Numbered from the stretch's first letter, positions 45,642-55,619 are shown. The stretch is DNA of 64,000 nucleotides from Gordonia lacunae (GCF_002149015.1 NZ_NGFO01000014.1:1-64000); one strand, 5' to 3'. Notes: a model not told the origin generated them from the sequence alone. Numbers and translations: made by a program.

Positions 45642-46775
45642 GTGGACAACTACACCGTGCGTGAGTCGGTGGAAAGACAGTCCGTGGGGGGATCGGACGA
45701 CATCAGGGAGGATGTCGAGGCAGTCATCCTCGTCGGCGGCAAGGGAACCCGTCTGCGTCCGCTCACCCTGTCGGCGCCCAAGCCGATGCTGCCCACGGCC
45801 GGGCTGCCGTTTCTCACCCATCTGCTGTCGCGCATCCGCGCGGCGGGGATCCGCGACATCGTGCTCAGCACCTCGTTCAAGGCCGAGGTCTTCAGCGAGT
45901 ACTACGGCGACGGTTCGAAACTCGGCCTGCGCATGCGCTACGTCACCGAGGACGAGCCGCTGGGCACCGGTGGCGGTATCCGCAACGTCCTCGACGAACT
46001 CACCGCCAGCACGATCGTGGTGTTCAACGGCGACGTCCTGGGCGGCACCGACGTCGGTGACGTCATCGACAGCCACCGCGCCGCCGACGCCGATGTCACC
46101 ATCCATCTCGTTCGCGTCAGCGACCCGCGCGCGTTCGGCTGCGTGCCGACCGACGGCGACGGTCGGGTCACTGCGTTCCTGGAGAAGACGCAGGACCCGC
46201 CGACCGATCAGATCAACGCCGGCACATACGTTTTCAAACGCGAGGTGATCGAGTCCATTCCGTCCGGGCTGCCGGTCTCGGTCGAGCGTGAGGTGTTCCC
46301 GCGGCTACTCGCCGAGGGCAGCCACGTCCATGCACACGTCGACCACGCCTACTGGCGCGACATGGGTACGCCCGAGGACTTCGTCCGCGGCTCGGCCGAT
46401 CTCGTCCGCGGTATCGCGCCGTCGCCGGCACTGGGCGACCGTCGCGGCGAATCCCTCGTCCACGAGGGCGCGGGCGTCGGTCCGGGTGCCCTGCTGATCG
46501 GCGGCACCGTGGTCGGCCGCGGCGCCGAGATCGGCCCGCGCGCCCGTCTCGACGGGGCGGTCGTCTTCGACGGCGCGGTGATCGAGGCCGGCGCGGTCGT
46601 GGAACGGTCGATCATCGGTTTCGGTGCCCGCATCGGGCCCCGCGCGCTGATCCGGGACACGGTCATCGGCGACGGCGCCGACATCGGCGCGCGTTGCGAA
46701 CTGCTGCGCGGTGCGCGGGTGTGGCCGGGTATCGAGATCCCCGACAACGGGGTCCGGTTCTCGACGGACGTCTAG
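45642..46775 (+). CDS. manB: Mannose-1-phosphate guanylyltransferase (ManB/ManC type)
   Basis: 377 residues: nucleotidyltransferase domain (VILVGGKGTRLRPLT, ~residues 28-42; GDVLGGTD; AYWRDMGTPEDF) and a left-handed beta-helix of hexapeptide repeats (~250-375). Makes GDP-mannose for mannolipids and glycans; homologue of Rv3264c. GTG 45642 has AGGAAGGA eight bases upstream; the frame is open to 45606. Third gene of the rmlD-wbbL-manB unit. Confidence 0.88.
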   Translation: MDNYTVRESVERQSVGGSDDIREDVEAVILVGGKGTRLRPLTLSAPKPMLPTAGLPFLTHLLSRIRAAGIRDIVLSTSFKAEVFSEYYGDGSKLGLRMRYVTEDEPLGTGGGIRNVLDELTASTIVVFNGDVLGGTDVGDVIDSHRAADADVTIHLVRVSDPRAFGCVPTDGDGRVTAFLEKTQDPPTDQINAGTYVFKREVIESIPSGLPVSVEREVFPRLLAEGSHVHAHVDHAYWRDMGTPEDFVRGSADLVRGIAPSPALGDRRGESLVHEGAGVGPGALLIGGTVVGRGAEIGPRARLDGAVVFDGAVIEAGAVVERSIIGFGARIGPRALIRDTVIGDGADIGARCELLRGARVWPGIEIPDNGVRFSTDV

Positions 46776-46793
46776 TCCGGGGGGCGGGTCCGT

Positions 46794-47441
46794 CTACCGG
46801 ATCTTCGCCGCGGCGAGCACTCCGGGTCCCAGCGGGATGACCACCGGCAGCAGTTGCTCGTCGTCGGCGATGAGCAGGGCCGCCTCACGGGCGGCCGCCG
46901 TCGGCGGCTCAGTCCGGGCCGGATCGCCGACCGTGCCGTCGGCGGTCGCGTTGTGGACGACGACCACCCCACCCGGCCGGAGCATCCGGACCGCCTCGCC
47001 GACGAATCGGGGCAGATCGAGCAGGGGCCCGTCGACGAAGACCAGATCGTAGGACGCGTCGGACAACCGTGGCAGGACCTCGACGGGCGTGCCGTTGATG
47101 AGCCGGGTGCGGCCGGGCGCGATGTCGGCGCCGGCGAACGACGCCCGTGCGGCCCGGTGGTGCTCGGGCTCGGGGTCGATGGTGGTCAGCACGCCGTCGG
47201 CCGACATTCCGTTGAGCAACCACAGGCCGCTCACGCCGGTGCCGGTCCCGATCTCCACCACGGCGCGCGCGTCGGCCGCACGGGCCAGCAGGGCGAGCAG
47301 CGCGCCGACCGCCGGGGAGACCGGCGTCGCGCCCAGTTCCTCGGCGCGAGCGCGGGCGGCGATGACGGCGTCGTCCTCGACGATGGCCGACTCGGCGTAG
47401 GCGATCAGGTCGGGGCGTGCGGACGGCGTTGACTCGGTCAC
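46794..47441 (-). CDS. SAM-dependent O-methyltransferase
   Basis: 215 residues, class I methyltransferase of the catechol-O-methyltransferase-like family: EIGTGTGVSGLWLL, TTIDPEPEH, DLVFVDGP. Counterpart of Rv1220c beside sigE. Natural substrate unknown. It marks the left end of the second conserved block, just after manB. Confidence 0.85.
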   Translation of the reverse strand: MTESTPSARPDLIAYAESAIVEDDAVIAARARAEELGATPVSPAVGALLALLARAADARAVVEIGTGTGVSGLWLLNGMSADGVLTTIDPEPEHHRAARASFAGADIAPGRTRLINGTPVEVLPRLSDASYDLVFVDGPLLDLPRFVGEAVRMLRPGGVVVVHNATADGTVGDPARTEPPTAAAREAALLIADDEQLLPVVIPLGPGVLAAAKIR

Positions 47442-47641
47442 GCGTCGAGGTTAGTCCGACCCCGCGGCCGAACCGGACGCGGCACGCCAGACCTGCGCGA
47501 ATCCGCTCGCAGCCGGACGGCCGGCGCATCCTCAGGCAACACTCAGGCGCCTCATACGGCGGCCACACTCGGATAGGAGAGGGTGAGAGCTGTTCCGGTT
47601 GGGACAGTTCCCGGGAGGTCGGTGTGAACCCCCGGCAGTTC

Positions 47642-47668
47642 GGGAATACCCAACCGGAGTCATCCGTT
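47642..47668 (+). promoter_or_regulatory. ECF-type (SigH-like) promoter of sigE
   Basis: GGGAATA (47642-47648), 16 bases, CGTT (47665-47668). In M. tuberculosis the SigH consensus is GGAAYA-N16/17-SGTT and sigE is one of its targets. It lies 64 bp before the sigE ATG. Confidence 0.5.
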
Positions 47669-47731
47669 CGACTTCGGTGAGTGCTTGGGTCACCGGGTGC
47701 GTGTTCACGAGAGAGGAACCGACCACCGACC

Positions 47732-48343
47732 ATGATCGATCCCCGCGATCCCGCCGACGCCGTGCCCGCGGGCACCGCAGGTTTCGACGCCACCGGCGAC
47801 GAACTGCTCATGCCGTCCTGGGACGACCTGGTACGCGAACACGCCGACCGCGTCTACCGCCTGGCCTACCGCCTGTCGGGGAACCAGCACGACGCCGAGG
47901 ACCTCACGCAGGAGACCTTCATCCGGGTCTTCCGCTCGCTGTCGAACTACCGCCCCGGCACCTTCGAGGGCTGGCTGCACCGCATCACCACCAACCTGTT
48001 CCTCGACATGGTCCGCCGCCGCAGCAAGATCCGCATGGAAGCCCTGCCCGAGGAGTACGACCGCGTGCCGGCCGACACCCCGGACCCGCAGCAGATCTTC
48101 GACGCGACGAATCTCGACCCCGACCTGCAACGTGCGTTGGACACGCTCGCGCCCGACTTCCGCGCGGCCGTGGTCCTGTGTGACATCGAAGGGCTGTCCT
48201 ACGAGGAGATCTCGGCGACGCTGGGCGTCAAGCTGGGTACGGTGCGCAGTCGTATCCACCGCGGCCGGCAGAGCATCCGCGACGCCCTCGCGGCACAGGG
48301 TCACACGAGCAGCCGTTCGGTCGCGATCGGCTCGCATTCCTGA
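47732..48343 (+). CDS. sigE: ECF RNA polymerase sigma factor SigE
   Basis: 203 residues with sigma region 2 ([23 protein letters not shown], cut; ~45-110) and region 4 (~140-195, [24 protein letters not shown]). Position next to an Rv1220c-like gene and rseA-htrA-tatB identifies it as SigE, the envelope-stress sigma factor. ATG 47732 has AGAGGAA some 13 bases upstream; the frame is open to 47681 and longer forms, as known for mycobacterial SigE, are possible. Confidence 0.92.
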   Translation: MIDPRDPADAVPAGTAGFDATGDELLMPSWDDLVREHADRVYRLAYRLSGNQHDAEDLTQETFIRVFRSLSNYRPGTFEGWLHRITTNLFLDMVRRRSKIRMEALPEEYDRVPADTPDPQQIFDATNLDPDLQRALDTLAPDFRAAVVLCDIEGLSYEEISATLGVKLGTVRSRIHRGRQSIRDALAAQGHTSSRSVAIGSHS

Positions 48344-48370
48344 CTTCGGTGCCCCGCCGCCGCGTGGCCC

Positions 48371-48397
48371 GGGAACCCTGCTCCGCCGAGCTTCGTT
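48371..48397 (+). promoter_or_regulatory. SigE-type promoter of rseA-htrA
   Basis: GGGAACC (48371-48377), 16 bases, CGTT (48394-48397) followed by G: an exact match to the SigE-class consensus GGGAACY-N15/16-CGTTG. It lies 28 bp after the sigE stop and ~190 bp before rseA. A small hairpin (GTCTC...GAGAC, 48402-48420) would form at the 5' end of the RNA. Confidence 0.65.
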
Positions 48398-48594
48398 GTG
48401 AGTCTCGGATAAGCTGAGACGTTGCCCGTGCCGTTGCGCACAACGCCGACGATGTCCCCGGTCCGCCGGGGAGTACGCGTTCGGCGGACGGCATCGGATG
48501 CCGCCGGTCGGTACCGTGGCAGAAGAGCAGCAGGCCCAGTGGCAACACAGGATTCATCGTGCGGCGGTTTCGTCGTGGAGAGGGGTGAACGACG

Positions 48595-49119
48595 ATGATG
48601 GACGGCGATCGCGGGCGTCCGACCGGGAGTGGCGGTGTCGAGCCACCGACCCCCAACCTCCGTCGTCGGCGGTCGTCCTGGACTCCCAGCAGGTGGAACA
48701 CCTGGAGTCCGGCTCCCTCGTCATTCCTGCCCAATCGCGGCTACCGCGCACCGGGAACGGCCGGCGGGCGCGGCTTCGCACCCACCGAGCACCTGGCCCC
48801 CGAGGCGGTCGCGGCGTTCGTCGACGGTGAGCTCGGCATGTCCGCGCACGCGCGGGCCGCTCACCACCTCGCGCTGTGCCACGAGTGCGTGGCGGCCGTG
48901 GAGGCGCAGTCGCTGGCCCGCACCCGGCTGCGCGAGTCCGGCCGGGTGTCGATCCCGGACTCCCTTCTCGGTCAGCTCTCCCAGATCCCCACCCGCGAGA
49001 TCGACATGACCTCCGGACGACCCCGCCCGACGGAGTTCGGGCCGACGGTGTCGCCCGATGCGCCGACCGACGGCATCCCCGCGGCCCGTGGCCGCGCCTT
49101 CCGCCGCCGGGGCCGGTGA
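48595..49119 (+). CDS. rseA: Zinc anti-sigma factor RseA
   Basis: 174 residues. The anti-sigma zinc motif is present: His before AAHHLALCHECVAAV (HxxxCxxC, around residues 88-98), preceded by the conserved AVAAFVDGELGM. It should hold SigE inactive until oxidised or degraded. GAGAGGGG lies before the ATG. The C-terminal ~50 residues are disordered. The stop overlaps the htrA start (GTGA). Confidence 0.88.
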   Translation: MMDGDRGRPTGSGGVEPPTPNLRRRRSSWTPSRWNTWSPAPSSFLPNRGYRAPGTAGGRGFAPTEHLAPEAVAAFVDGELGMSAHARAAHHLALCHECVAAVEAQSLARTRLRESGRVSIPDSLLGQLSQIPTREIDMTSGRPRPTEFGPTVSPDAPTDGIPAARGRAFRRRGR

Positions 49120-50648
49120 ACGTGGCTCCCGACGCCGATTCTCCCGACGCCGATTCTCCCGACACCGGTGACGCGCAGTACGCGCGTCCGGCCGAACCGC
49201 CCGAGTCGCAACAGCTGACGCCGTCGCGGCCCCGGCATGCACCGGTCTCGCCGTCGACCGCGCAGGTGTTCGGCCGACCGTCGGGCGTGCGCGGCTCGTT
49301 CGCCACCTCGACCGACAACCGGTCACCCGAACCGCAGGTCGCGGCCCCCGATCCGGTGCTCGCCGAGGCCTTCGGACGGCCGGCGGGTTCGGCCGAGACC
49401 CTGCAGCGGGATCCCCTCGCGACCTACGGCCAGACCGAACAACCGCGCACGCCGGACGACCCCTGGCGTGACCCGGAGAGTCCGGCCCGGCTCGACGCAC
49501 CGGCGCTGGCCACCGCGTCCGTCGAGACCCCCACCGAAGCCGGTCCGAAGCTCGGGGTCCGCGACATCCTGCTCGGCAAGCGCCTCAGCTGGGTGGCCCT
49601 GGCGACGCTCACGGTGATCGCCTTGCTCATCGGACTCGTCGGCGGACTGATGGGCCGGTACACCGCGGAGGTGGCCGCGCCACTCACCAGCGACACGGTC
49701 GAGTTGTCGACCGAGGACACCGGCGGCGACGCCGGGCCGCGGTCGTCCGTGGCCGAGGTGGCCCGCGCCGTGGAGAAATCGGTCGTCGCCATCGACGTCC
49801 GTGCCGCCGGGGCCTACGCGACCGGGTCGGGATTCGTCATCGACAAAGCGGGCTACATCCTCACCAACAATCACGTGATCTCGATGGCCGCGAACGACAA
49901 GAGCGCCAAGCTCGAGGTCGTGTTCTTCGATCGTCAGCGCGTCCCGGCGCGCATCGTCGGACGCGATCCCAAGACGGATCTCGCGGTGCTGAAGGTCGAC
50001 AACGTCGAGAACCCGACGGTGTCGGTCCTCGGCAGTTCGGGCGACCTGCAGATCGGTGAAGAGGTCGTCGCCTTCGGATCGCCGCTCGGACTCAACCGAA
50101 CCGTGACCAGCGGCATCGTCAGCGCGACCGACCGCGCCGTGGCGCTGACCCCCGACGCGGAGTCCGACACCGACGCGGTGATCGACGCCATCCAGACCGA
50201 CGCCGCGATCAACCCGGGCAACTCCGGTGGCCCCCTGGTCAACGCCGAGGCCCAGGTGGTCGGGATCAACACCGCGGGACGCCTCGGCGCGGGCGGCGGC
50301 AACATCGGGCTCGGATTCGCGATACCGATCGACGAGGCCAAGCCCATCGCCGAGGCGCTGATCCGCGACGGTCGCGTCAACCACCCGCAGATCGGGGTCA
50401 ACGCGAGTTCGGTCCGCAACGAACGCGTCCTCGGAGCGCAGGTCCGCAACGTCGTGGCGGGCAGTCCCGCCGAACGTGCGGGGGTCCGCGAGAACGACGT
50501 CATCACCTCGTTCAACAACCGTCCCATCGAGAGCGCCGACGAGTTGAACGTCGCGATCCGGACCGCGAACATCGGTGAATCGGTGCCCTTCCAGTACTGG
50601 CGGGCCGGTCGGACGTTCAGCGGTACCATCACACCGGCGAGCGACTAA
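49116..50648 (+). CDS. htrA: HtrA/DegP-type membrane serine protease
   Basis: 510 residues: a ~155-residue disordered cytoplasmic head with a short ADSPD-type repeat near the start, one membrane helix (~158-180), trypsin-like domain with His253, Asp288 and Ser370 (GNSGGPL), and a PDZ domain (~400-505). It degrades or refolds damaged outer proteins and is part of the SigE regulon in mycobacteria. GTG 49116 overlaps the rseA stop; GTG 49122 is possible. Confidence 0.92.
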   Translation: MNVAPDADSPDADSPDTGDAQYARPAEPPESQQLTPSRPRHAPVSPSTAQVFGRPSGVRGSFATSTDNRSPEPQVAAPDPVLAEAFGRPAGSAETLQRDPLATYGQTEQPRTPDDPWRDPESPARLDAPALATASVETPTEAGPKLGVRDILLGKRLSWVALATLTVIALLIGLVGGLMGRYTAEVAAPLTSDTVELSTEDTGGDAGPRSSVAEVARAVEKSVVAIDVRAAGAYATGSGFVIDKAGYILTNNHVISMAANDKSAKLEVVFFDRQRVPARIVGRDPKTDLAVLKVDNVENPTVSVLGSSGDLQIGEEVVAFGSPLGLNRTVTSGIVSATDRAVALTPDAESDTDAVIDAIQTDAAINPGNSGGPLVNAEAQVVGINTAGRLGAGGGNIGLGFAIPIDEAKPIAEALIRDGRVNHPQIGVNASSVRNERVLGAQVRNVVAGSPAERAGVRENDVITSFNNRPIESADELNVAIRTANIGESVPFQYWRAGRTFSGTITPASD

Positions 50649-50679
50649 CCACACCACCGCACAGGTCAGGACGAGGCAC

Positions 50680-51159
50680 ATGTTCAGCAGCATCGGATGG
50701 GGCGAGATCGCGATCCTGGTGGTCGCGGCGCTGGTCATCCTCGGCCCCGAACGCCTGCCCGGTGCCGTCTCGTGGACGATGCAGTCGGTCAAGAAGGTCC
50801 GCGATTACGCGACCGGCGCGAGCAATCAGCTGAAGGACGAGCTCGGCCCCGAGTTCGAGGACCTGCGCAAGCCGCTCGCCGACCTGAACGAGCTGCGGGG
50901 TATGACGCCGCGCTCCATCGTCACGAAACACCTTCTCGACGGCGATGATTCGCTCTTCCGGTTGAACGAGAGCGCGACGACGGTCGATCGGACGTCGACC
51001 CCGGCGGCCCCGGAGATCAAGCCCGTCTCGGCGCCCCTGTCGTTCGAGAAGCACGAGCCCCCGGAGAAGCCCGACTCCGCTACGGGCAACCCTGCTGCTC
51101 CGAACCGCACGCCGCGCACGGGGTCGCGGCCGGCCGCGGCGGACTGGGACGCGACCTGA
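50680..51159 (+). CDS. tatB: Twin-arginine translocase subunit TatB
   Basis: 159 residues: N-terminal membrane helix with the TatB pattern ([23 protein letters not shown], cut), amphipathic helix (~25-60) and a long disordered Pro/Thr-rich tail. Works with TatA and TatC, which are not in the window. AGGACGAGG precedes the ATG; 31 bp after htrA, as in Rv1223-Rv1224. Confidence 0.9.
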   Translation: MFSSIGWGEIAILVVAALVILGPERLPGAVSWTMQSVKKVRDYATGASNQLKDELGPEFEDLRKPLADLNELRGMTPRSIVTKHLLDGDDSLFRLNESATTVDRTSTPAAPEIKPVSAPLSFEKHEPPEKPDSATGNPAAPNRTPRTGSRPAAADWDAT

Positions 51160-51168
51160 CCCGACCGG

Positions 51169-52314
51169 TCAGGAATTCCGGATGGTGTCGAGTCCCAGAC
51201 TCATCCCGGCCAGACCGCGCTTACGCGCCGCGAGCTTGCCCGCGATCGCGCGCAGTGCGGACCCCGAGGCCGATTCCGGCGCCGACAGCACGACCGGGAC
51301 CCCGGCGTCGCCACCTTCGCGCAGGGCGGTCTCGAGCGGCACCTGACCGAGGAGATCGACCTGAGCGCCCACGGCACGCGTGAGGCGCTGCGCCACCTGC
51401 TCGCCGCCGCCGGACCCGAACGGTTCCATGCGGCTGCCGTCGGGCAGTTCCAGCCACGACATATTCTCGACGACACCGAGGATCTTCTGACGCGTCTGCA
51501 GGGCGATGGCGCCCGCACGCTCGGCGACCTCGGCCGCCGCCTGCTGTGGGGTCGTGACGACCAGGATCTCCGCACCCGGGATGAGCTGGGCGATGGAGAT
51601 GGCGACGTCACCGGTGCCCGGCGGCAGATCGAGGAGCAAGACGTCGAGATCGCCCCAGTACACATCCGCGAGGAACTGCTGGAGCGCACGGTGCAGCATC
51701 GGACCACGCCACGTCACCGGGGTGTTGCCGTCGGTGAACTGTCCGATGGAGATGAACCGCACCCCGTGATTGACCGGCGGCATGATCATGCGCTCGACCT
51801 GGGTCGGTTTGGCGTCGCTGCCGAGCATGCGCGGGACCGAGTGGCCGTAGATGTCGGCGTCGAGAACGCCCACGCTGAGCCCGCGTTCGGCGAGTGCCGT
51901 CGCGAGGTTGACGGTCACACTCGACTTGCCGACGCCGCCCTTGCCCGACGCCACCGCGTAGACGCGGGTGAGTGAACCGGGTTGGGCGAAGGGGATGACC
52001 GGCTCGGCCTTGTCTCCCCGGAGCTTCTTGCGGAGCTCGGTGCGTTGCTCGTCGTCCATCACGTCGAGCTCGACGCGGATCGCGCCGACGCCCGGCACGT
52101 CGGCGACGGCCGTCTCCACGCGCTGCGAGATCTCGGTGCGCATCGGACAGCCCGACGTCGTGAGATACACGCCGACGTCGACACTCGCGTCGTCGTTGAT
52201 GGTGACCGACTTGACCATCCCGATGTCGGTGATCGGCTTGCCGATCTCGGGATCCTTGACCTTGCCCAGAGCGGCGCGAACTGCCGATTCCGTGGGCGCG
52301 ACTCCTGTTGTCAT
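51169..52314 (-). CDS. mrp: Mrp/NBP35-type iron-sulfur carrier ATPase
   Basis: 381 residues: N-terminal MIP18/DUF59 domain (~8-85, with TSGCPM Cys) and a ParA-like ATPase with deviant Walker A SGKGGVGKSS and LLLDLPPGTGD. The usual C-terminal CxxC of NBP35 proteins is absent. Likely loads Fe-S clusters onto target proteins. Convergent with tatB, nine bases apart. Confidence 0.9.
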   Translation of the reverse strand: MTTGVAPTESAVRAALGKVKDPEIGKPITDIGMVKSVTINDDASVDVGVYLTTSGCPMRTEISQRVETAVADVPGVGAIRVELDVMDDEQRTELRKKLRGDKAEPVIPFAQPGSLTRVYAVASGKGGVGKSSVTVNLATALAERGLSVGVLDADIYGHSVPRMLGSDAKPTQVERMIMPPVNHGVRFISIGQFTDGNTPVTWRGPMLHRALQQFLADVYWGDLDVLLLDLPPGTGDVAISIAQLIPGAEILVVTTPQQAAAEVAERAGAIALQTRQKILGVVENMSWLELPDGSRMEPFGSGGGEQVAQRLTRAVGAQVDLLGQVPLETALREGGDAGVPVVLSAPESASGSALRAIAGKLAARKRGLAGMSLGLDTIRNS

Positions 52315-52372
52315 CTGGTCCAGACTACCGGCGGCACCGACGACGCCCGGCGGAGGTCCTCCGATCGCGGTG

Positions 52373-53494
52373 TCAGCGAACCGGAACGGGGGCGCCCGCC
52401 GCGCCGGGGCGGTTCGGTCCGGCATTTCCCGCGGGGGCCTGCTTGACGGCCGGAGCGTCCTTCTTGGTCGGCGGGGGCGCGGGCTGGCCCGGGAACAGCG
52501 GTGGGATCGACGGCAGACAGACGATGATGCACGGCTGCGGCGGCGGGCTCGGCCGGCGCGAGGAGGAGGGCGACGACGACGACGACCCGGACTCCGGTGT
52601 ACTCGGCTTGCTGGACTTGCTCGAACTACTCGAGGGCTTGCGCTTCATCTCCGGGATGGGGTTCGTCGGCATCACGCCGGTCGCATACGCCCCGGCCCAG
52701 CCGAGCACGTTCGCGACATACTCCATCGACCGGTTGTATCGCAGCACCGCCGACACCCGGGTGCGCTCGTTCATGATGTCGGTGACACCGGCGCACAGAT
52801 ACCGGCCCGCCGAGTAGGTCGCATCGAAGATGTTGTTCGGGTCGGGTTTCCCGTCACCGTTGGCGTCGGAGCCCCAGGCGGCCCACGTGCTCGGGATGAA
52901 CTGCATCGGGCCCATCGCGCGGTCGTGCCCAGGGTCGCCGTCGATGCGCCCGCCGTCGGTGTCCTTGATGACCGCGTTCCCCGCCAGGGAGCCGTCGAGG
53001 ACCGGGCCGGCGATCGGGTTGATGGTCGTGCCGTACTGATCGACGGAGCCGTTGCTCGCGTGATTGGACTCGATGCGTCCGATGCCGGCGAGCAGGAACC
53101 ACGGGAGCTTGCACTGGGGGCTCTCGGCGGCGACGCGGTTGGCGGCCAGCTTGTAGGCCTGCAGGACGACGCCGGGGATTCCCAGCGGGCCCGACGGGAG
53201 ATCGGCGGCGAGCCGGAACTGCGGCGACGGCAGCGCCGCCGCGGGCTTCTCCGGCGGCGGTGCGAAGCCGAGCAGCGCGACCGGGGTGCCGGCGACGACC
53301 TCGGCCAGCACCACGGGGGCAGCCGGTTCGGCGATCGGGGTGGCGACGGTGCCCCCGGAGGCGCTCGACGTCGCGGTGCCCAGCACCAGCGCACCGACGA
53401 GGCAGCCACCCACGGCGAGGGTCGCGGCGCGGCGCGGGAACGACGACGGACGACGCGGTCCGCGGCGACGGCGGACGATGTCGAGGGGCCTCAT
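52373..53494 (-). CDS. Secreted lytic transglycosylase-like protein
   Basis: 373 residues: N-terminal signal/anchor (~20-45), a lysozyme-like transglycosylase domain (~115-285; GIGRIESNHASNG with the catalytic Glu, and AMGPMQFIPSTWAAWG), then a Ser-rich stretch (~298-325) and a Pro/Ala-rich tail with one Cys pair. It would cut peptidoglycan outside the membrane; counterpart of Rv1230c. The low-complexity tail may hold it in the wall. Confidence 0.85.
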   Translation of the reverse strand: MRPLDIVRRRRGPRRPSSFPRRAATLAVGGCLVGALVLGTATSSASGGTVATPIAEPAAPVVLAEVVAGTPVALLGFAPPPEKPAAALPSPQFRLAADLPSGPLGIPGVVLQAYKLAANRVAAESPQCKLPWFLLAGIGRIESNHASNGSVDQYGTTINPIAGPVLDGSLAGNAVIKDTDGGRIDGDPGHDRAMGPMQFIPSTWAAWGSDANGDGKPDPNNIFDATYSAGRYLCAGVTDIMNERTRVSAVLRYNRSMEYVANVLGWAGAYATGVMPTNPIPEMKRKPSSSSSKSSKPSTPESGSSSSSPSSSRRPSPPPQPCIIVCLPSIPPLFPGQPAPPPTKKDAPAVKQAPAGNAGPNRPGAAGAPVPVR

Positions 53495-53796
53495 CGACGG
53501 CTCCGGTCGCCCGGCACGGCCCCGGGACGCTGCCCGATCATGTCCACTCCGTTGTCAACACACACATCTGCCCCCGAGAACGCGGCCATCACCACCCGCG
53601 GCCCGGTTCGAGAGCCGCTCGCATGGATGCACCGGACGAATCCGTCATGTCGTGGTCGACACCGGGATTCGGTCCGAACTGTGACCCACCATACATATGG
53701 GTCTGACGTCCCAGACACGAACTCCACTTTTGGTGTCAGTGATCGAATCGCTCGGACGGCGGCCAGGGTTACGCCGGAGCCGGTGCGCTGCGGAGT
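53495..53796. other. Intergenic region without a gene
   Basis: Contains the upstream region of the transglycosylase gene. A small inverted repeat GTCTG-N6-CAGAC lies at 53701-53716, perhaps ending the leftward DUF1003 transcript. Nothing else was recognised. Confidence 0.5.
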
Positions 53797-54321
53797 TCAG
53801 CGCGTCCGGTCGCGCGTACCCGGGCCGCCGGACGGCTCGTCGTCGGCGGTGGCGCCCAGTCGCTCGGTGAGTTCGTCGAGCAGATCGTCGAGTTCCTTGC
53901 GCAGGTAGTCGCGCGTCACGGTGTCGCCGACCGCGAGCCGGACGGCGGCGAGCTCGCGCGCGAGGAACTCGGTGTCGGCCTTCGTCTGGGCCGATCGCAG
54001 GCGGTCCTCCTCGAGCGAGACCCGGTCGCGGTTCTCCTGCCGGTTCTGCGCCAGCAGGATCAGCGGGGCCGCGTACGCCGCCTGTGTCGAGAACGCGAGG
54101 TTGAGCAGGATGAACGGGTAGGGGTCCCACCGGATCGACACCGCGACCAGGTTGAGCGCGATCCAGACGATCACGACGACCGTCTGGATCGCCAGATAGC
54201 GCCCGGTGCCCAGGAACCTGGCGACCCGCTCGCTGTACATGCCGACGACGTCGGAGTCGAGGTTGAACGAGATCGTCCGACGGGTGCTGGGGGTGTCGAG
54301 TTTGCGTCCCGGTTCGCTCAT
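53797..54321 (-). CDS. DUF1003 membrane protein
   Basis: 174 residues with two membrane helices (about 43-65 and 75-95, DPYPFILLNLAFSTQAAYAAPLIL cut) and a charged helical C-terminus. Function unknown. Counterpart of Rv1231c and coupled to the MgtE-like gene by a four-base overlap. Confidence 0.85.
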   Translation of the reverse strand: MSEPGRKLDTPSTRRTISFNLDSDVVGMYSERVARFLGTGRYLAIQTVVVIVWIALNLVAVSIRWDPYPFILLNLAFSTQAAYAAPLILLAQNRQENRDRVSLEEDRLRSAQTKADTEFLARELAAVRLAVGDTVTRDYLRKELDDLLDELTERLGATADDEPSGGPGTRDRTR

Positions 54322-55619
54322 CGGATGATGTCCCCGCCGGGGCCGACGGCGTCCTCGGGCTCGGTCTCACGCCAGTCGCGCGGCAGGATCTCGTCGAGCA
54401 GGTCGTCGACGCTGACCGCGCCGAGCAGATGCCCGGCCTCGTCCACGACGGGCCCACAGACCAGGTTGTAGGTCGCGAAGTATCTCGTCATCGTCTCCAG
54501 GGAGTCCTCGGGGTGGAGTTGCGCGAGGTCGGTGTCCAGGATGCCGCCGACGAGATGGGCGGGCGGTTCCCGGAGCAGGGCCTGCAGGTGCACGCAGCCG
54601 AGGTACTTCCCGGTCGGCGTCGCGGTGGGCGGGCGGACGACGAACACGAGGCTCGCCGCGGCGGGCGTCAGGTCGGGATTGCGGACCCGGGCCAGCGCCT
54701 CGGCGATGGTGGTCGACGGGGTGACCACGATGGGTTCGGAGGTCATCACACCGCCCGCGGTGTCGGGGGAGTGGAGCAGTAGGCGCCGGAGGGGTTCGGA
54801 CTCCACGGGGTCCATCTCCTCGAGGAATGCCTCGGCCTCGGTGTCGGGCAGTTCGCCGAGGAGGTCGGCGGCGTCGTCGGGGTCCATCGCCTCGAGGATG
54901 TCGACGGCACGGTCGCGTCCGAGCGCGGCCAGGACCTCTTTCTGGTCGTCGGACGGCAGCTCCTGCAGCACGTCGGCGAGCCGTTCGTCATCCAGGGCCG
55001 AGGCGATCTCGTCGCGCCGTTTGGCCGGCAGTTCGCGCAGCGCGTTGGCGACGTCGGCCGGGCGCATCCCCTCGAACTGCAACAGCGCCTGGGCGACTCC
55101 CTGTCCCGGGAGGTTCAGCGCGCTCTGGGTGATGCCCTGCACGCTGGACCACTCCACGACCTGGGTCTCGTGGCGCCGGCGCAGGCCGCGACGGCCCGCC
55201 CGGATCGCGACGCGTGAGACGACCCAGTCGCGGGTCCGGGTCTTCTCGATGCCGAGGTCGATCACGGTCACGTCGGCGTCGGCGAGCTCGGGGAGATCCG
55301 GATCGACGACCCGGACGTGGGTGTCGAGGACCTGTCCGATGGCGAGCGCCTCGCCGGGCCGCAGGTGGAGCCGGCGGAGGCTGACGGTGCCGGTGTTGAG
55401 GGCCACGGCCTGGGGCTCGATCGCCGTCACCCGCAGCATCGGCACGAAAATCCTACGCCGAGTGGTCAATTCGACCGCCAGGCCGAGCACGCGCGGTTGC
55501 TGTCCGGACATGCGGATCGAGATCACCACGTCGCGGACGCGTCCGATCGATTCACCGTCGGGACCAAGGACGGCCAACCCGACTAATCTGGCCACGAACA
55601 CCTTGCTCACCGACGACAT
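54318..55619 (-). CDS. Soluble MgtE-like protein: PRC barrel + MgtE_N + CBS pair
   Basis: 433 residues: N-terminal PRC-barrel-like region (~10-85), MgtE N-domain helices (~175-275, with ILEAMDPDDAADLLGELPD type repeats) and two CBS domains (~290-415). The Mg2+ channel part of true MgtE is missing, so it is a sensor rather than a transporter. Matches Rv1232c. The ATG has no ribosome site and may start a leaderless RNA. It overlaps the DUF1003 gene (ATGA), suggesting a joint job. Confidence 0.82.
   Translation of the reverse strand: MSSVSKVFVARLVGLAVLGPDGESIGRVRDVVISIRMSGQQPRVLGLAVELTTRRRIFVPMLRVTAIEPQAVALNTGTVSLRRLHLRPGEALAIGQVLDTHVRVVDPDLPELADADVTVIDLGIEKTRTRDWVVSRVAIRAGRRGLRRRHETQVVEWSSVQGITQSALNLPGQGVAQALLQFEGMRPADVANALRELPAKRRDEIASALDDERLADVLQELPSDDQKEVLAALGRDRAVDILEAMDPDDAADLLGELPDTEAEAFLEEMDPVESEPLRRLLLHSPDTAGGVMTSEPIVVTPSTTIAEALARVRNPDLTPAAASLVFVVRPPTATPTGKYLGCVHLQALLREPPAHLVGGILDTDLAQLHPEDSLETMTRYFATYNLVCGPVVDEAGHLLGAVSVDDLLDEILPRDWRETEPEDAVGPGGDIIR

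Noticed and set aside
53540-53580. TTGACA-type promoter before the transglycosylase gene
   Set aside because: A TTGACA is present on the minus strand but no acceptable -10 follows at 16-18 bases.
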